Part shown: positions 57,332 to 64,000 of the stretch, in pieces
Layout of the letters: the number at the start of each line of letters is the position of its first letter
How positions within the stretch are numbered: the stretch's first letter is position 1
Source: G963674955 sp963674955
GTDB taxonomy: Bacteria; Desulfobacterota; Desulfovibrionia; Desulfovibrionales; Desulfovibrionaceae
DNA length: 64,000 bases
Direction: 5' to 3'
Assembly: GCA_963674955.2 (NCBI GenBank)
Contig: CAXXKR010000004.1
Coordinates: 1,116,001-1,180,000, forward strand
Notes under the pieces: generated by a model
What the model was told of the DNA's origin: nothing
Databases searched by the model: none
Seen by the model: only the letters and a program-made list of their open reading frames with translations
Made by a program: the position numbers and the translations under genes

Positions 57332-59935
57332 TTAAGATTGCTCGAACACCAATTCGTTATTTTCTTCATCCACGATCACTGTCTGCCCGTCGGCCAATTT
57401 ACCGCCAATGAGCATCTTGGCCAGAGGCGTCTCCAGCCTGGATTGCAAAAAGCGGTGCAGGGGCCTGGCCCCGAAGACAGGGTCGTAAGCCGCCTCGGCA
57501 ATGAATTCCTTGGCCCTGTCGGTGATCTCCAAATTAATTTTTCTATCTTCCAGACGGCCTCGAAGCCCTGCGGCCAGAAGGTCGATAATCAACTTGAGTT
57601 GCTCGCTGCGCAGGGGCTTGAAAAGCACAACGTCATCCACCCTGTTCAAAAACTCCGGGCGGAAATGATTGCGCAGCTGGCCCATGACCTGATCCCCGAC
57701 CCCCTCCATGAACTCTCCGGAAGCGTCGATGCCGTCCAGCATGATGGCCGCTCCGATGTTGGAGGTCATGATGATGATGGTGTTCTTGAAATCCACGGTG
57801 CGACCGTGGCTGTCCGTGAGCCTTCCGTCGTCCAGTATCTGCAGGAGCACGTTGAAGACATCGGGGTGCGCCTTTTCGATCTCGTCGAAAAGCACCACGC
57901 TGTATGGCTTGCGGCGCACGGCCTCTGTGAGCTGGCCGCCCTCGTCGTAGCCCACGTATCCCGGAGGAGCCCCGATGAGCCGGGCCACGGTATGCTTCTC
58001 CATGTACTCGGACATGTCGATGCGGATCATGTTGTCCTCGGAATCGAACAGGGCCTCGGCCAGGGTCTTGCTCAGTTCGGTCTTGCCCACTCCGGTGGGA
58101 CCGAGAAAAATAAACGACCCGATGGGCCTTGACGGGTCCTTGAGTCCGGCCCTGGCCCTGAGCACGGCGTCGGCAACGGAGGTCACGGCCTCGTCCTGGC
58201 CAATGACCCTTTCGTGCAGAACCTCTTCAAGACGCATTAGCTTGTCGCGCTCGCCCTCAATCAGCCTGCTCACGGGTATGCCCGTCCAGCGGGAAATGAT
58301 GTCGGCCACGTCGTCCGGCCCCACCTCCTCCCTGACCAGACGGCGCTTGCCGCCTTCGGCCAGATCGGATTCACGCTCCGCCAGCTGCTTTTCCATGACA
58401 TCCAGCTTGCCGTAACGCAGTTCGGCGGCCTTGTTGTAGTCCAGGACGCGCTCCGCCGCCTCCACCTCCAGGCGGACCCCTTCAATATCCTGCTTGAGCT
58501 TGCGCAGACCTTCGATGGAGCCCTTTTCGCGCTCCCACTGGTTCAGGAGGCCGGCCTGGACTTCCTTGAGTTCGGCCAGTTCCCTTTCCAGCTTTTCCAG
58601 CCGTTCGCGGCTAGTCTTGTCGGTCTCCCGCTTCAGGGCCTCGCGCTCGATCTCCAGTTGGAGGATGGTCCGGTTGGCCTTGTCCAGCTCGTAGGGCTGG
58701 GAGTCGATCTCCGTGCGGATCAGGGCTGCGGCCTCGTCAATGAGGTCGATGGCCTTGTCGGGAAGCTGGCGATCGGTGATGTAGCGGTCGGAAAGCACGG
58801 CCGCCTCGACAACTGCGGAATCGCTGATGCGCACGCCGTGGTGCACCTCGAAACGTTCGCGCAGGCCGCGCAGGATGGAGATGGTGTCCTCCACATCCGG
58901 CTCAGCGACCATGATGGTCTGGAAACGGCGTTCCAAGGCCGGGTCCTTCTCTATGTACTTGCGGTACTCGTCGGTTGTAGTGGCCCCGATGCAGTGCAGT
59001 TCGCCGCGGGCCAGCATGGGCTTGAGCAGGTTCCCGGCGTCCATTGCGCCTTCGGCCTTGCCCGCGCCGACAATGGTGTGCAGTTCGTCGATGAACATGA
59101 TGATCTGCCCCGCCGAGTCCTGCACGTCCTTCAAAACGGCCTTGAGCCGCTCCTCGAACTCGCCGCGGAACTTGGCTCCGGCGATGAGAGCGCCCATGTC
59201 CAGGGCAAAGACCTTCTTGTCCTTCAACCCCTCGGGCACGTCCTGCTTGACGATGCGCTGGGCCAGACCTTCCACGATGGCGGTCTTGCCCACGCCCGCG
59301 TCACCGATGAGCACGGGATTGTTCTTGGTGCGCCTGGAAAGAATGCGAATGACCCGCCTGATTTCGGAATCGCGGCCTATGACCGGATCGAGCTTGCCCC
59401 TGCGGGCCTCGTCCACCAGGTCGCGGCCATATTTCTTGAGGGAGTCGTAGGTGGCTTCCGGATTGTCGGACGTCACCCGCTGACTGCCGCGGACTTCGGT
59501 CAAGGCCGAAAAGACCTTGTCCTTGTCCAGCATGAACTTCCGGTTCACCTTGCCCGCGCCGGTGGAGGGCGATTCCTCCAGCAGGGCCAGAAACAGGTGT
59601 TCCACGCTTATGTATTCGTCGCGCATGCGCTCGGCGGTGTCCGATGCGCGCACCAGGGCGGAATTGAGCCTCTGGGTCACGGAGACCTGATCCATCTGCG
59701 CTCCGGGTCCGCTCACGCGGGGCAGCTTCTTGACCTCTGCCTCCACCTCCTTGGCGTAGTCCTGGGCCTTGACCCCGGCCTTCTTGATGAGTTCGGAGAC
59801 CAGACCGCCCTCCTGCCTGGCCAGGGCCAGCAAAAGGTGCTCCACGTCAACGCTCTGCTGCCCGAACCGGACAGCGATATTTTGGGCCTCGATCAAGGCT
59901 TCCTGTGATTTCTGCGTCAATTTGTTCATGTCCAT
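57332..59935 (-). CDS. clpB: ATP-dependent disaggregase ClpB
   Basis: ClpB (867 residues) resolubilises aggregates with DnaK. It has an N-terminal Clp-N repeat domain, first AAA+ module (Walker A GDAGVGKTAIVEGLAQRI, Walker B MFIDELHTIVG, sensor GATTTDEYRKYIEKD), the coiled-coil middle domain at ~400-525 (LEIEREALKRETDKTSRERLEK) that marks ClpB rather than ClpA/ClpC, and second module (GPTGVGKTELSKTLAE, VVLFDEIEKAH, MTSNIGA). It is the third gene of cbpA-cbpM-clpB; its start has GAGGTAACC upstream. Confidence 0.98.
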   Translation of the reverse strand: MDMNKLTQKSQEALIEAQNIAVRFGQQSVDVEHLLLALARQEGGLVSELIKKAGVKAQDYAKEVEAEVKKLPRVSGPGAQMDQVSVTQRLNSALVRASDTAERMRDEYISVEHLFLALLEESPSTGAGKVNRKFMLDKDKVFSALTEVRGSQRVTSDNPEATYDSLKKYGRDLVDEARRGKLDPVIGRDSEIRRVIRILSRRTKNNPVLIGDAGVGKTAIVEGLAQRIVKQDVPEGLKDKKVFALDMGALIAGAKFRGEFEERLKAVLKDVQDSAGQIIMFIDELHTIVGAGKAEGAMDAGNLLKPMLARGELHCIGATTTDEYRKYIEKDPALERRFQTIMVAEPDVEDTISILRGLRERFEVHHGVRISDSAVVEAAVLSDRYITDRQLPDKAIDLIDEAAALIRTEIDSQPYELDKANRTILQLEIEREALKRETDKTSRERLEKLERELAELKEVQAGLLNQWEREKGSIEGLRKLKQDIEGVRLEVEAAERVLDYNKAAELRYGKLDVMEKQLAERESDLAEGGKRRLVREEVGPDDVADIISRWTGIPVSRLIEGERDKLMRLEEVLHERVIGQDEAVTSVADAVLRARAGLKDPSRPIGSFIFLGPTGVGKTELSKTLAEALFDSEDNMIRIDMSEYMEKHTVARLIGAPPGYVGYDEGGQLTEAVRRKPYSVVLFDEIEKAHPDVFNVLLQILDDGRLTDSHGRTVDFKNTIIIMTSNIGAAIMLDGIDASGEFMEGVGDQVMGQLRNHFRPEFLNRVDDVVLFKPLRSEQLKLIIDLLAAGLRGRLEDRKINLEITDRAKEFIAEAAYDPVFGARPLHRFLQSRLETPLAKMLIGGKLADGQTVIVDEENNELVFEQS

Positions 59936-59997
59936 GAGGTTACCTCCTCAATGCGAGATGTCCCGGCCCTTTCCGGACCGGGGAAATTTTCTTCGAC

Positions 59998-60333
59998 TCA
60001 AACAAGTTTGGACAGTTCCTGCACGCGTTTCTCAAGTTCTTCGATTCGTTCCAGCAAATCCACGATGATGCTTGAGCCGACAAAGGAAACCTCCAAATCG
60101 CGGCAGAGCCTGAGCATCTTCTGGATGCGGTAGACATCCCAAGCCGTGAAAAGGTATTCTTCCGCGCCGGTCTTCACCGGATGGACCCACTCCATTTCCA
60201 TTAGCTCGGCCATGGTGGAGGGATCGATGCCGGTCAGTTCCACCATCTGCGCCCAGGCGATGAGTTTTGAAGGCTCGGGCAGGGCGGGTTCCGACAATTC
60301 CAGCAACATTTTTTTCAGTCTTCTCTCAACCAT
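59998..60333 (-). CDS. cbpM: CbpM-like MerR-type chaperone modulator
   Basis: A 111-residue protein of the CbpM group: AQMVELTGIDPSTMAELMEMEWVHPV and EEYLFTAWDVYRIQKMLRLCRDLEV, then a C-terminal helix ERIEELEKRVQELSKLV. CbpM binds the J domain of CbpA and modulates it. It lies 12 bases after cbpA and 62 bases before clpB, so it is almost certainly part of the same operon. Confidence 0.85.
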   Translation of the reverse strand: MVERRLKKMLLELSEPALPEPSKLIAWAQMVELTGIDPSTMAELMEMEWVHPVKTGAEEYLFTAWDVYRIQKMLRLCRDLEVSFVGSSIIVDLLERIEELEKRVQELSKLV

Positions 60334-60345
60334 TGTTCCACCTGC

Positions 60346-61302
60346 CTATTGGTTCCTCGGCTTGAATTTCGATTTTTCGGCCAATTCCTCCCAAAGCTCC
60401 TTTTCCCTGTCGGTCAACTCGCCTGGAATCTGGACCATTATGCGCACAAGCTGGTCGCCGCGTTTGGAACCGCTGCCCAGCCCCTTGCCCGGAAGCCTGA
60501 GCTTCTTTCCGGAACCGATGCCCGGCGGAATGCTCATTCTCACTTCGCCGCCAAGGGTGGGCACCTCGACCTTGGCTCCCAGGGCCGCTTCCCACGGAGC
60601 GAGAGGCAGATCGTAAAGGATATTTCCGTCCTGAACCTTGAACACGGGATGCGGCTGGAGCTTGATCCTCAGGTAGAGGTCGCCCCTGGCGCCGCCGCCC
60701 ATTCCGGGATTGCCCTGGCCGGAAAGACGGATTCGCTGACCGTCCTTGACGCCTGCGGGAACCTTGACGTTCAGGGTCTTGCTGCGCATGGAGGGCCTGC
60801 CGTCAGGACCCGCGACCTGCTCCTGGAGGGTGAGCGATCTTTCGCCTCCCTGATAGGCCTCTTCCAAGGTTATGCTGTATACGGCCTCGGAATCCGAGCC
60901 GCGCCTGGGCCGCTGCTGAAACCTCTGCCCTCCGGCAAATCCGCCCTGGGAAAACCCCTGGCCGCCGAATATGGTCTCAAAAAAATCGCTGAACCCGCCG
61001 CCGCTGAAGCCACCGCCCGAGCCGCCGAAATTGAACCGCACGTTCTCATAGCCCGGAGGCGGACGGAAATTCTGGCCATGCTCCCAGTCCGGCCCAAGGG
61101 TGTCGTACATCTTGCGCTTTTCAGGGTCCTTGAGAACCTCGTGAGCCTCGTTCATCTCCTTGAACTTGGTTTCCGCTTCCTTGTCGTTGGGATTGAGGTC
61201 CGGATGGTATTTTCGGGCCAGCTTTTTGAAGGCCTTGGAGATGTCGCTTTTGGAAGCGTCTTTGGACACCCCCAGAATTTTGTAATAATCCTTGTATTCC
61301 AC
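60346..61302 (-). CDS. cbpA: DnaJ-like co-chaperone CbpA
   Basis: A 318-residue type II J-protein. The J domain (residues 1-70) has YYKILGVSKDASKSDISKAFKKLARKYHPDLNP with the HPD motif, then a glycine/phenylalanine-rich region (~75-130, FNFGGSGGGFSGGGFSDFF). The C-terminal DnaJ domains have VPAGVKDGQRIRLSGQG, without the zinc finger of true DnaJ. It activates DnaK ATPase. It is followed by cbpM and clpB. It is the only J-protein in this window. Confidence 0.96.
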   Translation of the reverse strand: MEYKDYYKILGVSKDASKSDISKAFKKLARKYHPDLNPNDKEAETKFKEMNEAHEVLKDPEKRKMYDTLGPDWEHGQNFRPPPGYENVRFNFGGSGGGFSGGGFSDFFETIFGGQGFSQGGFAGGQRFQQRPRRGSDSEAVYSITLEEAYQGGERSLTLQEQVAGPDGRPSMRSKTLNVKVPAGVKDGQRIRLSGQGNPGMGGGARGDLYLRIKLQPHPVFKVQDGNILYDLPLAPWEAALGAKVEVPTLGGEVRMSIPPGIGSGKKLRLPGKGLGSGSKRGDQLVRIMVQIPGELTDREKELWEELAEKSKFKPRNQ

Positions 61303-61462
61303 GCTAGTTACCTCACGATTTCGCGAAGATCGGCACTTCGTTCAATAGTACAAAATTAATAAGGATTACCGCCAAGTCAAGCGGCAAGGGAGCAAAGGAA
61401 TCCAATAAACCCCATATAGGTGCGGGAATTGCCGTGGACCGGCCACTTCGGAGACTGCGGAA

Positions 61463-62182
61463 TCAATAGGGCCGATAGTCCTTTTCGTCTGGATCGTAAC
61501 AGTAATAGCAGCGGTCTTTTCTGCGAAAGAACCTGATCAGGAACATGCCCGCCAGGAAACCGCCGACGTGCGCCCACCAGGCCACGCCCTGGGAACTCCC
61601 GGCCTGGCTGATCATGCCGGAGAAAATCTGCATCAGTATCCAGACACCCAGAAAAATCACGGCGGGAACCTGCACGAACAGGGGCAGAAAGATGACCGGG
61701 AGGAAGGTATGCACCTTTCCGTGGGGATAAAGCACGAAGTAAGCGCCCATGACTCCGGCGATGGCTCCCGAGGCCCCGACCACCGGAACGGACGAGTCGA
61801 GATTGAAGATGATGTGCACGATCAGAGCCGCAAGCCCGCAAAGCAGATAAAAGGCCAGGAACCGGAAATGGCCGGTCACGTCCTCGATGTTGTCCGCAAA
61901 GATCCAGAGCATCCACATGTTCATGAGCAGATGCCAGAAGCCGCTGTGCAGAAACATGTATGTAAAAAATGGCCAGATGTTGGCCGCCGGATATCCGACG
62001 CCCTGCGCCCAATCCGGATGCACAAACCTGGCCGGCACGACTCCCAGAAGGTGAAACAGCCCCTGTAACTGAAAGGGGCTGAGTCTGGTCTCAAGAAGGT
62101 AGAACAGGGAGTTCACTACGATCAGGGCCACCACCATCACCGGATAATGGACACGTGGAATGTTGTCGCGCAGGGGTATCAT
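61463..62182 (-). CDS. Rhomboid-family intramembrane serine protease
   Basis: A 239-residue six-span membrane protein. The catalytic serine is in VVGASGAIAGVMGAYF (GxSG) and the histidine in WWAHVGGFLAGMFLI. MLWIFADNIED and the loop H in SGFWHLLMNMW are conserved rhomboid elements. The C-terminus ends in a short CYYCYDPDEKDYRPY tail carrying CxxC, which is not part of the usual fold. Its substrate is unknown. It overlaps the RluD-CoaE gene by 4 bases. Confidence 0.9.
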   Translation of the reverse strand: MIPLRDNIPRVHYPVMVVALIVVNSLFYLLETRLSPFQLQGLFHLLGVVPARFVHPDWAQGVGYPAANIWPFFTYMFLHSGFWHLLMNMWMLWIFADNIEDVTGHFRFLAFYLLCGLAALIVHIIFNLDSSVPVVGASGAIAGVMGAYFVLYPHGKVHTFLPVIFLPLFVQVPAVIFLGVWILMQIFSGMISQAGSSQGVAWWAHVGGFLAGMFLIRFFRRKDRCYYCYDPDEKDYRPY

Positions 62183-63816
62183 TCGTTGTCTTCCGCAAGT
62201 TCCCGCAATGTGCGCATTAAAAAGGAGTTGAACCGATCTTCCCTCTTCGCCCTGACGTATTCAAGGGCCGACACCAGTCCTGCCGCCTTGCGCCCAAGGT
62301 CGTCCAACCCGCCGGAATTGTCCACCACAAGTCCGCAGGCCCGCATCTTCTCGCCAAGGCCCCACTGCCAGGAATCGAACACGGCCATTGTCCCGGCGTC
62401 CAGCCCGCGCTTCTCGCGCATGACGCCAAGCCGTTTCCCTTCCGGACAGAAGACCCCGGCAACGACATCCACGCTTTCACGCAGCCCGGGAGCACCCTCC
62501 AGCAAAAGTGGAATCTCGGCCACGGCATGATGCCTTTCGGCGTTGGCCCTGAAAAACTCCCGAACACCGTGCTCCACCATGGGATGGATCATGGCCATGA
62601 CCTCTCGGCGCAGTTCTTCCGAGTCCTGCATGGCCTGAAAAAGTTTTCCCTTGTCCACCGCGCCATCCGAATCCAGAAGCTCGGGGCCGAACCTGCCGCC
62701 GATCATGTGCGCCCCGTCCATGCCCGGCGCATAGAGCGCGGCCACGGCCTCGTCGGAGCTGAAGACCGGCACGCCCAGACCGTCCAGGGAGGAGAGCAGC
62801 GCGGACTTGCCGCTGCCCAGCATGCCCACCAGCCCAACACGCAGGCAATCCCGGCCCAAAACCCTGAGAAGGAGCATGAAGTCGTCGGGCGGATTGCTGG
62901 TGAAAACCTTGCGCTCGCCGGTTTCGGGGTGGATCAGTCCGAGCCTGTAGGCGTGAAGCATCTGGCGTCCGGCCAGCCCGGCCACCTCGCCTCCGCGCTC
63001 CAGCCAGCCCGCGTGCTCCTGCGGTCCGTAGACGCGGTCGCCAACCAGGGGATGGCCCATGTCGGCCATGTGCACGCGCACCTGATGAGTCCGGCCCGTG
63101 AATATCTTTACGGCCACTAGGCTGGCCCGTTCCCGCCTGTCGGTCCAGAGAACGCGGTATTCGCTCCTGGCTTCTCGCCCGCCCTTGGACACCACGGCCA
63201 TCTTGACCTTGGACTTGGGATGGCGGCCAATGGGCCGGTCAATGCTTCCGCTTTCATTTTCGGGGCGGCCATGGACCAGGGCCAGATACAGTTTGTCCGC
63301 CTCGCGCCTGGAAAAAATATCGGTAAGCTTCAGCCGCACCCCTTCGCTCAGGGCCACGGCCATGACTCCGGAGGTGTCCTTGTCCAGGCGATGCACGATG
63401 CCCGGTCTTTGCCCTTCCATGGCTGCGATTTCCGTAAAATTGTGCGCCAGCCTGTTGGCCAGGGTGCCCTGCGGCTCCCCCGGCGCCGGATGAGTGGTCA
63501 ACCCGGCGGGCTTGTTTATCACCAGCAGGCCGTGGTCCTTGAATATGACATCTATGCCGCCTGCTTCAGGCGTGATGACCGGCGATTCCAGCGGTCCGGA
63601 AAGCAGCAATTCCTCGCCGCCGACCAGTTTCAATCCTGGTTTTCGGCAGACCTCGCCGTCCACCAGGGCGAATCCGGAGCTTATCCACTTCTTGATCCGT
63701 TCCCTGGAAACATTCCCGCTTTCAAGTTCACGTCCCCAAAAACGGTCCAGGCGACAGCCCTTGTCCGCATCTTCCGCTCGACGCTTCCATCTATTTACAG
63801 AATCGGCATTTTCCAT
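62179..63816 (-). CDS. RluD-type pseudouridine synthase fused to dephospho-CoA kinase
   Basis: A 545-residue fusion in one frame. Residues ~15-75 are an S4-like RNA-binding domain (RLDRFWGRELES, IKKWISSGFALVDGEV). Residues ~85-310 are an RluA/RluD catalytic domain with the aspartate in GIVHRLDKDTSGVMAVA (~143) and GRTHQVRVHMADMGHPLVGD. From ~327 there is a dephospho-CoA kinase: P-loop GLVGMLGSGKSALLSSL, FSSDEAVAALYAPG, MIHPMVEHGV, EIPLLLEGAPG and MREKRGLDA. CoaE makes CoA from dephospho-CoA. Both halves keep their key residues; CoaE's P-loop has GMLGSGKSA where GGIGSGKST is usual. Confidence 0.92.
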   Translation of the reverse strand: MENADSVNRWKRRAEDADKGCRLDRFWGRELESGNVSRERIKKWISSGFALVDGEVCRKPGLKLVGGEELLLSGPLESPVITPEAGGIDVIFKDHGLLVINKPAGLTTHPAPGEPQGTLANRLAHNFTEIAAMEGQRPGIVHRLDKDTSGVMAVALSEGVRLKLTDIFSRREADKLYLALVHGRPENESGSIDRPIGRHPKSKVKMAVVSKGGREARSEYRVLWTDRRERASLVAVKIFTGRTHQVRVHMADMGHPLVGDRVYGPQEHAGWLERGGEVAGLAGRQMLHAYRLGLIHPETGERKVFTSNPPDDFMLLLRVLGRDCLRVGLVGMLGSGKSALLSSLDGLGVPVFSSDEAVAALYAPGMDGAHMIGGRFGPELLDSDGAVDKGKLFQAMQDSEELRREVMAMIHPMVEHGVREFFRANAERHHAVAEIPLLLEGAPGLRESVDVVAGVFCPEGKRLGVMREKRGLDAGTMAVFDSWQWGLGEKMRACGLVVDNSGGLDDLGRKAAGLVSALEYVRAKREDRFNSFLMRTLRELAEDNE

Positions 63817-63881
63817 GTTTCGATAGTATACGCGGATGACCGCGAAGGCAAAAAAGATTTCGACCCAAAGTCAGATCAGAC

Positions 63882-63910
63882 TTGACCCTTCCGGCCCTGG
63901 CATTTAGAAA
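63882..63910 (+). promoter_or_regulatory. Promoter of upp
   Basis: TTGACC (-35) and TAGAAA (-10) with a 17-base spacer lie about 56 bases before the upp start, in the divergent gap with the RluD-CoaE gene. Confidence 0.55.
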
Positions 63911-63965
63911 TGATAAGTTTGCCCGCACGAAGCGGACAAGGGCATGTTTTTAAAGGAGGGACGTT

Positions 63966-64000
63966 TTGGCAGTATACGTTGTAGACCACCCGCTTATCCG
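63966..64000 (+). CDS. upp: Uracil phosphoribosyltransferase, first codons (cut by window edge)
   Basis: Only about 11 codons are visible from a TTG with AAGGAGGG six bases upstream: MAVYVVDHPLIR. This matches the start of Upp (MAVYVVDHPLVKHKLG in relatives), which makes UMP from uracil and PRPP. The call rests on these few residues and would need the sequence beyond the window to confirm. Confidence 0.75.
   Translation, partial: MAVYVVDHPLI

Noticed and set aside
58658..59908. 416-residue open frame opposite clpB
   Set aside because: Antisense to the conserved AAA+ modules of ClpB; no start signal.

Overview
This window looks like core chromosome from a sulfate-reducing Desulfovibrio-like bacterium (Desulfovibrionales). 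The pointers are dsrC with both C-terminal cysteines, hydrogenase maturation genes hypD/hypE, an early-cobalt-insertion (anaerobic) cobalamin locus with one exported and one cytoplasmic CbiK, Gram-negative LPS genes (waaA, kdsB, gmhB) and generally high GC. I see no insertion sequence, phage gene, CRISPR array or rRNA. The taxonomic call is inference from gene content.

Layout. 1-9900 (minus strand): the classic translation/transcription block, read right to left as tRNA-Thr(UGU), tRNA-Tyr, tRNA-Gly, tRNA-Thr(GGU), tuf, rpmG, tRNA-Trp, secE, nusG, rplK, rplA, rplJ, rplL, rpoB and rpoC (cut by the window edge), with a probable L10 leader and hairpins before rpoB and between rpoB and rpoC. 10120-12126 (plus): a tRNA-dihydrouridine synthase and a CheV-type protein. 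12123-14689 (minus): hypE, hypD, then dsrC with its own terminator. 14967-20496 (plus): HD-domain protein, ddl, waaA, kdsB, carA and a TPR protein, ending in a strong terminator. 20593-22035 (plus): a flavoprotein of unknown substrate, convergent with gmhB-pdxA-nudix (minus).

24486-31919 is a signalling region: a REC-REC-histidine kinase, a Sua5/YrdC protein, a GT2 glycosyltransferase, a TrmH-type methyltransferase, and then a CheY / HPt-STAS / CheA operon in which the phosphotransfer domain appears to have been moved off CheA. 31931-39047 is a cobalamin locus: promoter, B12 riboswitch with attenuator, exported CbiK, BtuC-BtuD-BtuF-type importer, CobI/CbiL, cytoplasmic CbiK, and an [2Fe-2S] corrinoid-activation-type protein. 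lipB-lipA follow, still on the plus strand.

40531-53287 (minus) is a long, tightly packed housekeeping run. In transcription order it holds an LpoA-like lipoprotein, gatC, gatA, mnmA, an MtaB-type radical SAM protein, DUF4416, yicC, remA, gmk, pyrF, a TPR protein, an HDOD protein and recJ. 53394-62182 holds two chaperone units, grpE-dnaK and cbpA-cbpM-clpB, separated by an M29-type aminopeptidase and followed at the right by a rhomboid protease. The window closes with a minus-strand RluD-CoaE fusion and the first codons of a plus-strand upp gene.

Most likely to repay a second look: the split CheA/HPt-STAS unit, the paired CbiK paralogues around a B12-type importer under one riboswitch, the RluD-CoaE fusion, a cysteine/histidine cluster in GrpE, and a near-perfect terminator placed directly before the ribosome binding site of the flavoprotein gene.
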